In this document: piece after piece, positions 1 to 10,140 of the stretch
How the letters are laid out: the number at the start of each line of letters is the position of its first letter
How positions within the stretch are numbered: the stretch's first letter is position 1
Source: Paracyclopina nana
Lineage: Eukaryota > Arthropoda > Copepoda > Cyclopoida > Cyclopettidae
Assembly: GCA_019096065.1 (NCBI GenBank)
Contig: JAGUCH010000002.1
Location: forward strand, 7,328,501-7,392,500
Direction of reading: 5' to 3'
DNA length: 64,000 nucleotides
Made by a program: the position numbers and the translations under genes
Notes under the pieces: generated by a model
The model's database searches: none
Told to the model about the DNA's origin: nothing
The model's input: only the letters and a program-made list of their open reading frames with translations

Positions 1-597
1 GCAGGCAGTAAATGTCAAAACCAGACGTGAAAATGGTCCAAATCGACAAAAACTGAAAAGCAAAGCCATATAGCGCTGATGGGCCCTCTAACTTTGTAAG
101 CTCACCATGATGTAAAAGCCAATATGCCATGCTCCTCTCTGCAAGTCTGTGTATATAGCACTTTGCATGATTGGCTTTTTGTACCACTCGACCTTGTTGT
201 GCTTGGAAAATTTGCTTTTGTTGCCACCTAGAGATGTCATTTTTTTAAATTTGTCTATGAAAAGAAAATTGAACAAAATTACCACTTCTGAGGCCTGATC
301 GGACGTGCGACGAAGCATGTGAGTACACCGATTGCCTAGACCCCATCAAGCTGGGGGTCTTGCGACCCCCCATAGCAGACATTGTGATGGTTTTAAAATG
401 GGTGTATCTTTCAAGTTTGTTTTGAATCCAGGTAAAACCTGCGCCTGCCTTATTATCAAGCTCAGGACGCAGTTGTAGTCACCTGCTGTAGCAACAGACT
501 TTTGGCATACCTGGATTGTCTAACATGGATTTGACTCCAAGGCGGGAAACTCGGCAGAGCTCACTTGACGTAATTATTGCATTTACTGTCATTCACT

Positions 598-720
598 TGA
601 ATAGCATTCGAAATTAGAGGTTGAATTTAGTTTTGGTCATTCTTTAGCCTAATTTGCTCATGAATACCATTCTAAATTAGAGCTTGAATTTAGCTTTGGT
701 CATTCTTTAGCCTAATTTGC
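598..720. repeat. Two-copy tandem duplication, ~62 bp unit
   Basis: Two adjacent ~61-62 bp copies that differ by a few substitutions share the core GGTCATTCTTTAGCCTAATT. The rest of positions 1-920 contains no coding region that I can support. A short G/C-rich hairpin (CCCC...GGGG) sits near 336-371, with no known function. Confidence 0.75.
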
Positions 721-920
721 AAAAAAGACTCATTGGTATTGTCAATGAATTGAAACGGAATATACAAATTGGGCTCAGTTTCTGTAGATTGATACTGGTG
801 CATGTAGAGTAACGTGTCAATATTTGCTACATTGCAAGAAGGTCAAGTTTCCCAAAAATTTTCCAAGCATCACTATAATCGTGATAAGGTCACTTGCTCA
901 GTTATTCTTAGCAACTCGAG

Positions 921-1670
921 ATGCGAGCTTTATTAATTAGCTGTTTTGTGCTGTCATCTTCAGCCTTTGTTAGGGTAAATACTTTTTGTACAATCAAGCA
1001 ATACCATTCTAAGTTATTGTTTTTAGCAAGAGCCGGAGGGCTGTCAATCTTGCAGAGATGGAGTTACAATCATGTTTAACCAGTTTAGTCAAGAGGCCAG
1101 CTTGGACTCTCAAGTTGTCACATTGGTCAATGTTGTTTGCTCTGCTCTCGAAGATCCAGTTGGGTGTGAAAATGGTGTTAGAGCCTGGTGGAAGCTAATG
1201 GCAGCTAAAATATTCGTTGACGAGGGAGCACTCTACATTTGCCACGTTATTAATGATGAATGTATGCTTCCTTCATCAGCTCCAAAGTAGGCAATTGACT
1301 GAGTCCTCCTTAGTCTTAAATAGTATGTCACCTGATTTAGGTCTTGGGATTGCGAGACCTGCATAGCTGATGTAACAGCTTTCGGCGCTGCAATGTCTTG
1401 TGATGAAGCCAAGAATGCAGTCATTTCAGATTTGTCTGGTAAATTCTTTGCTACGACTTTGATTTAAATTCAATTACATCATTTTCATGCTAAGGACCCA
1501 TATTTTGTACTTCTGAAGAAATGTCCCTGAGTGAAGACGACGCTAGTGTTTGCCAAAACTTTGTCCAATTAACAATTCCATTGGCATTTGACGCACTTTT
1601 CGACCCCTTTGAGAGTCCAGCTGTGGCTGTCTTAGTCTGTGATAGTATTTTTGGAATATGCGCTAAATAA
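921..1670 (+). CDS. Secreted saposin-like protein with two SapB domains
   Basis: Model join(921..974,1027..1286,1341..1438,1519..1670), 187 aa; all introns are GT-AG, 52-80 bp, and the phases agree. Exon 1 is a signal peptide (MRALLISCFVLSSSAFVR). Exon 2 is a full SapB domain with the usual cysteine spacing: C-x2-C near the start, a VC...LEDPVGC block, a WWKLMA helix and an ICHVINDEC end. Exons 3-4 form a second, shorter domain that begins DCETC and ends VCDSIFGIC. SapB domains bind lipids, and this protein probably acts in the lysosome or outside the cell. The exact role is unknown: it resembles the SapB part of sphingomyelinases and stand-alone saposin-like proteins, but has no enzyme domain. 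Two overlapping AATAAA signals (1666-1675) span the stop codon. Confidence 0.8.
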
Positions 1671-1675
1671 ATAAA
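1670..1675 (+). terminator. AATAAA poly(A) signal of the saposin-like gene
   Basis: AATAAATAAA runs through the stop codon and just past it, so the 3' UTR must be extremely short. The next gene's coding region begins only ~85 bp downstream. Confidence 0.6.
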
Positions 1676-1759
1676 AGCCCCATCCTCAAAACAAAAAGTG
1701 TCTATAGGAAGCTAACAGTTCTTAGTTGCCAATTTTGTTTGGCGCCACAATTCAAATTC

Positions 1760-2638
1760 ATGTGTTTACATGCCAGCAAAGATAAGGTGCCTCAGTCAAG
1801 TCCTGACCTTCATTCACGAACTAATAGTGTAGCTATGGAGGAAAAAGCACCTTCAATTTCGAGGCTAAAGGTGCCTGCCTTTTCTTTTTTGGACAAAACA
1901 CCTACTCCAACTCGGCTCCTGAGAGCCGTAGATGAAATCGGACTTTTTCGCGAGGATGAAGCTCTCATCTCTTCTGCCAAATCAACGTCAAGCAACAATC
2001 CCTTTGATGAGCATTTTCGTAAAGCTCTTCAAGATGGGCCTGGGAGCAACAAAGCTGCTGAAGACAATATGCTTCACACCCCTCAAATTTTGCCTTGTCC
2101 CAGCACTGCCAATGACATATCGTCCCCAGCTGTTGTTACTTCTGCCTCTGCATTCCCTTCACCTGTACCCTCTCAAGCCCAAAGAAAATTGAAGCAAATA
2201 GCTCCAATTAGTGAAAAAACTTTGATACGTACTCAGATATTGCTCAGGACACCAACTGTCAAAAACATTCAGCTGTCAAGCCTGCCATTTTGCCAAGAAG
2301 GCCAAAATCAGGATGGCTCAATGGTTCATGAAGTGAATTGTGGCAAAAGGAGAAGGAGAGGGGCAAAAGATGACATAAGGGAAAGAAACAGAGCTGCTGC
2401 ATGTAGATCTAGGGTGAGAAAGAAGATCCAGGGTGAGCAGATGAGGCAACAAATTGAGGCATTGAAGAAGACAAACAGTGACCTAGTCAAGGAGAATTCC
2501 ATGCTCAAGCAGGAGCTGAATGAACTGAGGACTAAATTGAGCAACCCATCAGTAATGGTTCTTCAAAGCAGTGATATGAAATGTGAATCCTTTATTAGGG
2601 TAACCCCTGACACAATCCAACTCAGACCCAGTTGTTGA
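1760..2638 (+). CDS. ATF2/ATF7-like bZIP transcription factor
   Basis: 292 aa from ATG 1760. The reading frame stays open upstream to a possible splice acceptor (TTCTTAG, ending 1725), so an earlier exon or a trans-spliced leader is possible. Two ATF2-family hallmarks are visible. One is the N-terminal MAPK-target segment DKTPTPTR followed by an EIGLF/NPFDEHFRKA block, equivalent to the Thr69/Thr71 activation region of human ATF2. The other is a C-terminal bZIP: basic region with ERNRAAACRSR (~residues 215-225), then a leucine zipper with heptads through LKKTN, LVKEN, LKQEL and LRTKL. It should bind CRE/AP-1 sites as a dimer in the nucleus. The N-terminal C2H2 finger of vertebrate ATF2 is not recognisable in this exon. 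It is either lost or encoded upstream. Confidence 0.85.
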   Translation: MCLHASKDKVPQSSPDLHSRTNSVAMEEKAPSISRLKVPAFSFLDKTPTPTRLLRAVDEIGLFREDEALISSAKSTSSNNPFDEHFRKALQDGPGSNKAAEDNMLHTPQILPCPSTANDISSPAVVTSASAFPSPVPSQAQRKLKQIAPISEKTLIRTQILLRTPTVKNIQLSSLPFCQEGQNQDGSMVHEVNCGKRRRRGAKDDIRERNRAAACRSRVRKKIQGEQMRQQIEALKKTNSDLVKENSMLKQELNELRTKLSNPSVMVLQSSDMKCESFIRVTPDTIQLRPSC

Positions 2639-2767
2639 TGAAGCTCTCACTTTGTGATTATACGAGGGTAACAAGATACTGATTCATTCAATTATACCCT
2701 AACCAATTATGCGACAGTCCAATCATTGCTAGAGTGCCTCTGAACATGCTCGTTTCAAACCTGCTTG

Positions 2768-3683
2768 TTAGTTAGCAGATAACGAATACACTTCAGGATC
2801 TCTATTGATGCAATTGTAAAGCTTCATTTTCAGGCCCTCTGTTCTGAAAATGTACACCAGAGGAACTAAGATGAAAGTTGTGTTGTAGCTAAGCCACATG
2901 GCTGACAGTGCATTCCTTGAGGCACTTGGGGAAAGCATTGACCCAACCTCAACTGTTGCACTCAAAATGAACAAAACCAAGACAATCCGAGAAAAGCAAA
3001 TGTCTGTTTTTCCTATAGATTGTGGAGCTTTGAATCAAGGTTCAGGGGAACATTTTTAGCATAAAGCTCTTACCGATTGCAGGATTGGAGAGGAGCTTTC
3101 TCCTTTCAACTTCAACAAAAATTTGAAGCACAATTGCTGCGGTTATGTCAATGCTGATCAAACTGATAACAATGAAGTTGCTCTCTTGGACATGGTCTCC
3201 CAGCAAAAATGGCACAAGGGATTCACGCCGGCTGCTGGTGAAAAATAGACCAAACTTGATTTGGTCAAGAACTGTGATGGTCAGTGTGGCCACACTGTTG
3301 ATTAACCTGGTAACTTTGACCACGTCCTTGTCTTCAATCTCATTCAGAGATTGGCTGTGAAAGACTGTTAAGTATCTCACACTAAGAGAGATGAGCAGCG
3401 TGACCAAAAGGTTGTAAAATACGAAAATTTTAATGCAAGCCAAATGTGAGATGAGGTTTTGACCTATCAGCCCAGCCAAAAGCAAGCAAGCAGTAATTAA
3501 GCACGAGTAGGCGAATGAAGTGACAACTGAAGCTCGTATGAGGTCAATTAGTATCAAGTCCCAGAGCGTTTTCATGCCTTCAGCTTTTTTGTGAATGTAG
3601 TCAAGAATGGCTTTGAATGCAAGGCTCGACAGAGAAAGGCTAATGACAAAGCCAAACGAATAGATCCATTTTGAGTCCAGCAT
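2768..3683 (-). CDS. Orphan rhodopsin-like GPCR (divergent)
   Basis: Model complement(join(2768..3012,3074..3683)), 284 aa; the 61 bp intron is GT-AG and in phase. The protein is mostly hydrophobic and I count about seven membrane segments. Two degenerate class A landmarks support GPCR identity. At the end of TM3, SVRYLTVFHS replaces the DRY motif. At the end of TM7, NTTFILVPLVYIF followed by a basic stretch replaces NPxxY. The N-terminus is short with no signal peptide. I cannot name a ligand or orthologue; it looks lineage-specific. A multi-pass protein of another class is possible. Confidence 0.6.
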
Positions 3684-3921
3684 CTTTGCTGCTCTCGCAT
3701 GGACTGAGTCTCAACCAACAGGAAATTGTAGGGTACTTGATATAATGAGGTTTCCTCTCATTACACCATCATAATCATGAGTGAGGCCCAGCTCTGCTTA
3801 AAATAATGATGATGTTGGCCTCATTCTCTTAGCTGATACCAATTACTGGCTAGCTACTTTCATTTTAAATTGCATAGCCTAATGCATGCCTTTCTTTGTG
3901 AAAGGTTATCGTGGAAGTGAT

Positions 3922-6459
3922 TCAAACATTTATTGAAAGCTTGTATAGTAAGAAGAAGAGTGCCGCTCTAAAAAACTTAACATTACATTTAATTTGTGGA
4001 GAGCTTGAACTCGACATTTCAGAGGGTGAATAGACAAAAGGATAGAAGAAGTCATGGGGAAGTTTGGCTTCTAGGACAGGCTTTTCCCTAAAAAATTCCA
4101 ATGCTGGCTGGGTCATATCCAAGAAAGCAACCGAAGTTGAAATCTCAATAGGCTGCGACAAATTCGGTTGCCTGCAATTGAGTGCATGGCAGTTAAAGAA
4201 GATGTCTTTGGGAGTAGCAAAGATGCAATGAACACCAATGATTTTGGCTTGAGGATTTGCATGAGAGCCAACATTGGCATAGTAAATGTCAATGTGCATG
4301 CTTGTCACTACATCTTTGCAACCACCAGCATTGTTAGAGCTGTGAATGTTGGAGGCTTCATCATTTGATGGGACATTGGTAAGCCCAACTTTGATCCAGT
4401 CCTGGGGGTTGGTACTTTTTGAATTGCCAAACGAGGCTACCCTTTGCTTAATTAGTAGTTCCAAGCCATAGTCCACCTGAGAATTCCTGCCGTTTCTTCT
4501 GTTTCTTTTCAAGCTCATTTGGCTGCCGACTAGGGTGTCCAAAGCTTCTTTCCTTACATGATGGCAGGACTTGGACAGTTCTTTCCTTGTTTTGAAAATG
4601 ACACAACCAACCCTGGTATTGATTCCAAATTGAATTTTTTGCCTGAAACAACATATACTCATTTAACTATTTTAAGCACTTAGGCTAGCTAGCATCCTAC
4701 TCTAATGCCAGTTAACTTTAGGAGCATACTATACAGCCTGAGTCGTCAAATACTTTGCACGTTACAAATACTTTTAGAGTGAAAGTGTTAAGTATTTGAC
4801 GACTCAGGCTGTATATATGAAATTTGTACCTTTGTACTCGATTGCAGCTGTTGGCACTAGTTGGACTCATGATAGTCAGGAATTGTGACATTTCATCATA
4901 TCCTCTATCAATCAACAAGTCTGATTGGATTAGAGAACTCATGGTTGACTCATCATTGAAGCTCTCTGAATCTTTGTGGGACAAGACGCCAGCCAGGATC
5001 GGCTTGCCAACAATGTATCCTGGATTCCCACTCCTTGCTTCCAAAATGGTTGTCTGGTTTTCAGTCGCCCAATAGTGAGTGTAGCCAAACGTTTGGCTCA
5101 CAACAATCTTTTCTCCCAATTTTTGGGAGAAGTTGGTCATTTCAACCAATGCTTTGATGCTAATGATACCCTCTACCCCACCATGGTAGATTTCATACTT
5201 TAACTTGGTCAGAACATTTTCACAGGCCTATATGAAATTCGTAAATATAGCATTCGATCTGCCCAAATACTTTTTAGAATTAATACCTTCGTAGGCTCAG
5301 ACAAAGCCTCGTTTAGCTTCGTTTCCACACAAACAGTTTCTTCATGGTTTAGGTTGATGCATACTTCTGGCTTGACAATGACCAGTTCCTGGGTCATTTT
5401 GGCCACGTCATCAATGCTGTTGTTTATCAGGGAGTTGAGGCTTTTCAACACCCTGAATCCAGCCACATAATTTACGGCATTGATCTCGGGAATTGCAGTG
5501 CAGTCTGTGAAGTCTTCAAGGACAACATTGCAAGAGTACTCTTCATCCCCGAGGAATAGAACGGTAGAAAAGGCACTGCATCTTGAACCGAAAATTGGCA
5601 CAGGCAGACTTAAATGGCTGATTTGATCATCAGTGATAACGATGATCGGATCTCCAGCTTTGTAACTTGCATTGAAGCTTGGGCTCTCTTTGGCAGAGTT
5701 GGAAGTTGAAGACCAAGCAAAGGCCTTGTGTCTGGACTTCATTTCCTCAAAGTAGGTTACGTTCTCAATGGGCTCCCTGTCTATGTAAGTGAACCCCTCC
5801 TTCATGTTGGCATTGGTGATGCAGAAAAGCGGATTATCCTGGTCGACTTTCTCCATGAGGTACTGTGTGTTGTTATCAACCACAATTTCAGTCTTGTAGC
5901 AATACCTCGGGCTTAAATTGTTGGGCTTGACAACTTTGCACTCGGAAAACACCTTTATGTCTTGGATGGAGCAATCAATGTCACAGCAGCAATTGACATC
6001 GCAAGATCTTTGAGTGAGGTCACATGTGCAAAAATGCCCCAGCTCTAATTCGGACCGATTGAATTTGAAGCCTTCAGGCAACATATCGTCTATAGAGGAG
6101 TTTTTGGTGCTTGAAGAAGGTACAGATTGTGTAGACAGTTCTAAATTGAATAACATGTCTATCATCTCTGTGCTTCCTTTGGATAAATTATTTTACCTAG
6201 AGTTGAATCTGGTGTTGTAGGTTCGGTCGTCACCACAGTGTCCTCTCGCCCTTGAAGGACATAAATTTGATTTAACTTATAAATGTCTATATCATTTCTC
6301 ACCTTGAGTTGAATCTGGTAGCATAGTGTTTGTAAAGTTGGTGTAATCTAGCGGCTGAGTGGTGATCTCTTCAAGGGTAGGCAAATCAGTGGCATTGTCT
6401 TGTCCAAGGGCAAAGCCAATCAAGGCCAAAATGAAGACCTTTTCAGCACTCAATGCCAT
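3922..6459 (-). CDS. TCTN: Tectonic family protein (ciliary transition zone)
   Basis: Model complement(join(3922..4642,4830..5227,5287..6176,6197..6250,6303..6459)); total 2220 nt, 739 aa, all phases consistent. Exon 1 carries a signal peptide (MALSAEKVFILALIGFALG). Exon 3 holds the family-defining cysteine cluster, CTCDLTQRSCDVNCCCD. Exon 4 contains SGNPGYIVGKPILAG, a conserved Tectonic block. The C-terminus ends in a hydrophobic segment (FFRAALFFLLY), consistent with a membrane tail. Tectonics work with B9D1, B9D2 and MKS1 at the base of cilia to gate membrane proteins. Exons 1 and 2 both end in near-identical PDST-Q/L codons, suggesting a small exon duplication. The start codon lies inside the 3' end of B9D2. 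Which of TCTN1-3 it matches cannot be decided by eye. Confidence 0.9.
4734..4811. mobile_element. 78 bp palindromic MITE, mariner-like, in a Tectonic intron
   Basis: A perfect 22 bp terminal inverted repeat (CAGCCTGAGTCGTCAAATAC plus TT) is flanked on both sides by TA, the Tc1/mariner target. It lies in Tectonic intron 4643-4829, which at 187 bp is about three times the usual intron length here. Including the flanking bases, the palindromic arms are 26 bp each (4730-4755 and 4790-4815). Confidence 0.75.
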
Positions 6460-7031
6460 ATTTATCAAAGTTTCTCTGAATGATTCCCAACTGAATGTGG
6501 ACTTTGCCCATAGCAGTCGTTGTCAGCCTGAACCTGTCAGAGCTGGAGGAGAGTAAATCTGGATTCCGAAGTTGGTGGCTTCCACCCACGTAGTATTGTG
6601 CAATGGTTTCTCTAACGCTGCCAGAAGGCCTCCAAGTTGCAATTTCTATATTGTGAAGGCCTGGCGAGGTGGGAATATGGCAAAAGCTGTAGGCTATAAG
6701 CTCGTTTCTTCCAAAGCTGTCCTGGTTGTAGACTTGAAAGTGAATCTTTGGCCAACCCTGCAGTCCCCTGGTAGCAAAATGCACATCGACTGGATGACAC
6801 CAAAATGCAGCCTCACCCACAGAGGGGTTGTCCACTTGGGTTTGGCCTTCTCGAAGACCTTGCAAGACCTTCCAAGCTCCCCCTGAGTGAATGCTCCACT
6901 TGCAAAATAAACTCCTAAAATGATCTGTTGATAATACTTTTCGGAATTCTCGTAAAAAATTTATACTTATACTTGTATGGATAAAAGTTAGAGGCCCCTA
7001 TAATTTGCCCGATAATGTGAAGCTCAGCCAT
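6443..7031 (-). CDS. B9D2: B9 domain-containing protein 2
   Basis: Model complement(join(6443..6914,6973..7031)), 531 nt, 176 aa; human B9D2 is about 175 aa. The N-terminus reads MAELHIIGQIIGAS, then after the intron SLFCKWSIHSGGAW, REGQTQVD, WCHPVDVHFAT, GLQGWPKIHFQV and DSFGRNELIAY. The protein ends RNFDKYGIEC, nearly identical to the vertebrate end. It is a single B9 (C2-like) domain protein of the MKS complex at the ciliary transition zone. The 58 bp intron has a strong donor (GTATAAGT). The last 17 nt overlap the start of Tectonic in another frame, so the two genes are probably expressed from one dicistronic message or by leaky/re-initiating translation. Confidence 0.95.
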
Positions 7032-7964
7032 GAAGCTGCAATAGTTCCATTTATGATTAGGACACAGGTAGAGCAAAAAGTATTGATATACTATACTATA
7101 TGCTTTTTAATCCAGGTAAGCTTTATAGCAAGGCCTTTCTACGCCACTTTGGGCTTTCCTTAATTCCCTTTTTCCGATTGGCGCCATCGTTTAAATTCTG
7201 ATGGCTCCCTTTTCAAAAATGCCACAAATGGATGGACTGATGGTTTTTAGTAGTGTTCTAGATATAACTTCGCCCACTTTGCTCCACTACGTTATAGGGT
7301 AACATACACCGAAAATGAGAGGTTTTAGTGATTCTTTAATTGGAACCTATTCGGAACAGCTGTCAGCCTGGCAAATTGTGGCCGGCTTGATATTGCCCAA
7401 CATCTGCCACCTAAATTCTTAATTCTTTAAACTCTCCTTTTATATTCATTAAAATTATCATATCAGCTCATAAAATGCTCTTTGAGGCATAAAGTTTCAT
7501 TTATGCTTTCCATCACCTTAACTTTTTACTTTTTGTTAAGTAAATCAAATTCCGAATGAGCATTCCTAACATTTATTTCAGTGCTGCCAGATTTTTCTCT
7601 AAAGTAGTAAAAATATGTTCTAAAAAGCCAAGTTATTATTAAGGACTACATAAGCTTTTTACTAGAACTCGCTCGAAAAATATTTCGGGGGAACTCGGAA
7701 AACTCGGAAGCAATTTTTGCGAACCCGAAAGTCAAACGAGCTAAAAGTAGAAAAGAAAAATTTGGCCAACTTTCAAAGTGAAACTGTTAAGCATTCACTA
7801 GGAATTTAGCCAGTACTAAAATGAAAGTGTTGCCAATGCCTGGGCTTAAATATGGCTAATATGCTAATATTTTTGCTCACCAACTTGTGAATGGATAATT
7901 TCCAGCTAAAATGCAATAAAAATCAAATTAACACTTCAGGTCATGGAGCAATGCTTGAAACTCG
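7032..7964. other. Intergenic, B9D2 upstream region
   Basis: No coding region is supported. About 60 bp near 7252-7312 (TTCTAGATATAACT, CGCCCACTT, GGGTAACATAC) recurs in reverse orientation at 12605-12675, upstream of the LRPAP1 fragment. It is probably a dispersed repeat. Confidence 0.6.
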
Positions 7965-8909
7965 GCACATACTAAATACCGCACACAAACGCAACGCAAC
8001 GCACTCTACTAAATACCGCACACTACTAAATACCGCACACTGCTTTCAATATTATATTGTATCAATTAACTAATCAAACTGGCTGAAGGATAGCACAAAT
8101 TTCTATATGGAAACACTAGCAGTATGCTTCTAGTAAATCTGGTTTTTTGTCTATTGCCGATTTTTAAGTGTGTGCGGTATTTAGTATGTTTGCCTACTAA
8201 ATACCGCACACTATATACATATAAGCTTGTTCTCATAAACATTTCTATAAGGTGAGCAAGGCACTTTGCGGGCTTTTATCTCAGCATTGAAGAATCTTCA
8301 TGCCAATTTTCATCCGGATTGGAGGACGCTAAGGCCACCTTACTGAAAGTGATGCAAATCAGTTAAGCAAAGGAGAAAAATCAGCCACCTCCTTAGACAT
8401 CTCCGATTCGGATGAAAATTGGCATGAAGATTCTTCAAAGCGCTCTTATGAATCCCTCCAAATTTAGTTCCAATCGGCTCAATACTTACTGAGTTGAGAG
8501 CTTCCAAAGTGCCTTCCTTTGCTTACCGCCTGCTTTCTAAATAGTTATGTAGAAGTATAAAGAGATGCACAAGTTTTCATGAAAAATAAAAAATACCTAA
8601 CAAAACTGTGTTCATAAGTATGGTTTGGGTGTGTGCGGTATTTAGTATGTGAATACTAAATACCGCACACTAAGTGAATACTTGTTCAAAAAAAGCATTG
8701 AAATAACTCTGAAAGCAATCTCAAAAAAAACAAAACAAAACAAAAAAAGAACAGCTATAGCCTGGTTCCAATAATGAAAATAAGTTTTTTCGCCAAAACT
8801 GATGAATTAACTGTGGTTTGCATTTTTTTGCTGTGTGCGGTATTTAGTAGTGTGCGGTATTTAGTAGTGTGCGTTGCGTTGTGTTTGTGTGCGGTATTTA
8901 GTATATACG
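7965..8909. mobile_element. Foldback DNA transposon A with tandem subrepeat termini
   Basis: Both ends carry a ~75 bp inverted array of the 17-mer TACTAAATACCGCACAC, three copies each, interrupted by an AACGCAACGCAC spacer that is also mirrored. Two further head-to-head copy pairs lie inside, near 8168-8212 and 8631-8672, giving about ten copies. The flanks share TTGAAACTCG (7955-7964 and 8910-8919), a probable ~9-10 bp target duplication. A second internal inverted repeat (AATCTTCATGCCAATTTTCA and its complement) lies at about 8289-8330 and 8403-8442. There is no transposase ORF, so it is non-autonomous. Confidence 0.8.
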
Positions 8910-9048
8910 TTGAAACTCGAAGTAGCTCGAATTTTGAAATTGCCAACTCGAACGAGCTTACTTTTTATTATTGGCAACTCAAACTCGCTCGGAAATTTTT
9001 CTCGGAGCTCGCTCGATTCGAACTTTTCCGGCTCGTTCCATCAGTACT

Positions 9049-9345
9049 TCCAACATTGCCACGAATTTGGCATCCAATTTGAAATGATCTTGGACACTCC
9101 AGCATTGTCACAAATTAGTCATCCAATTTGAAGAGATCTTGGACATTCCAGCATTGCCACGAATTTGGCAACCAATTTGAATTGATCTTTCAAATTGATC
9201 ATTTTTGTACCTCAAATTACAGTTCGTCATCAAATTTGATCTTGGAATTTCCAGCATTGCCATGAATTCGTCATCATATTTGAGTAGATCTTGGAGTTCC
9301 CAGCACTGCCACTGCTTTAAGCTCCTCGGTTCTTCCATTTTGACA
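9049..9345. repeat. Degenerate ~45 bp minisatellite (CAGCATTGCCACGAATT unit)
   Basis: Imperfect tandem units contain CAGCATTGCCACGAATT and GATCTTGGACATTCCAG. A diverged copy of the last ~120 bp recurs at 10490-10610, beyond foldback element B. Confidence 0.65.
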
Positions 9346-9367
9346 ATTTTCAATTTTGTTTGTTTAT

Positions 9368-10080
9368 GGGATATACTAAAATGCGCGACATGCGCGACAA
9401 ACTACTAAAATGCGCGACATGCGCGACTACTAAAATGCGCGACAAGCACCACAGGTTACTAAAATGCAAAAAAAAATGTTTAGTTACCACTTCTTGAAAT
9501 ATTTTTTCTATTTACTGTTACTGATTAATTGTTATGCTTTTTCATAAATATTACATTTAAGTAGCTCACTCTGCACTGTTCACCTATGGTTATGGCCGAA
9601 ATTATGGCATAGTTTTTTATCAGAGAGGAGATAAAACAATGCAAAATTTTTAGAATTGAAAAAAAAGTAAGAATTGAAAAAATTGCTATGTTAGACTTGA
9701 AAAAAATTACAAATTAGACTTAAAAAAGAATTATCATTTTTTCTTTTCTTTTTGCCTGTTATTTATTATACAGTCTGTACTCGTCCGTTCAATATTGGAC
9801 GGTGTGGGAATCTAAACTTGGGGTTTCATAATCCAGAAATACTCATTGGAAAGCTGGAGCCTTTTCCCATCTTTTTTGTCAAAATAGAAAAAAATACTTT
9901 AAATTCAGACTGTATATTATTAATAATGGATTAATAATCCAAGTACTTTTGGTTGTCCCATAATTTAATAGTCGCGCATGTCGCGCATTTTAGTAGTCGC
10001 GCATGTCGCGCATTTTAGCAGTTAGTCGCGCATGTCGCGCATTTTAGTAGTCGCGCATGTCGCGCATTTTAGTATATCCC
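9368..10080. mobile_element. Foldback DNA transposon B with CG-rich subrepeats
   Basis: 713 bp. The termini are inverted: GGGATATACTAAAATGCGCG at the left and its complement at the right. Each end carries 3-4 tandem units of ACTAAAATGCGCGACATGCG. Flanks show a perfect 8 bp target duplication, TTGTTTAT (9360-9367 and 10081-10088). The AT-rich centre has no convincing ORF. It shares the ATACTAAA tip and the layout with element A, so both are probably mobilised by related transposases. An 8-bp duplication would fit hAT, P/Galileo or Merlin-type elements; I cannot choose. Confidence 0.85.
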
Positions 10081-10140
10081 TTGTTTATCGCAAGTGAAAC
10101 ACATGCGTTTTTTTCGCCAGACCCAGTGTAGTAAGATGCA
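10081..10140. repeat. Dispersed repeat, copy 1 (second copy 12218-12295)
   Basis: The segment with GTTTATCGCAAGTGAAA, TTTTTTTCGCCAGACCCAGT and GTAGTAAGATG recurs in the same orientation at 12218-12295, with a small indel. It is non-coding. Confidence 0.65.

Noticed and set aside
6443-6459. Sequencing error creating the B9D2/Tectonic overlap
   Set aside because: Both reading frames are conserved right up to and through the overlap, which a single indel would not produce.
7965-8909. Regularly spaced TACTAAATACCGCACAC copies as a CRISPR array
   Set aside because: Copies occur in both orientations with mirrored spacers and flanking target duplications in a eukaryotic genome. This is a transposon.
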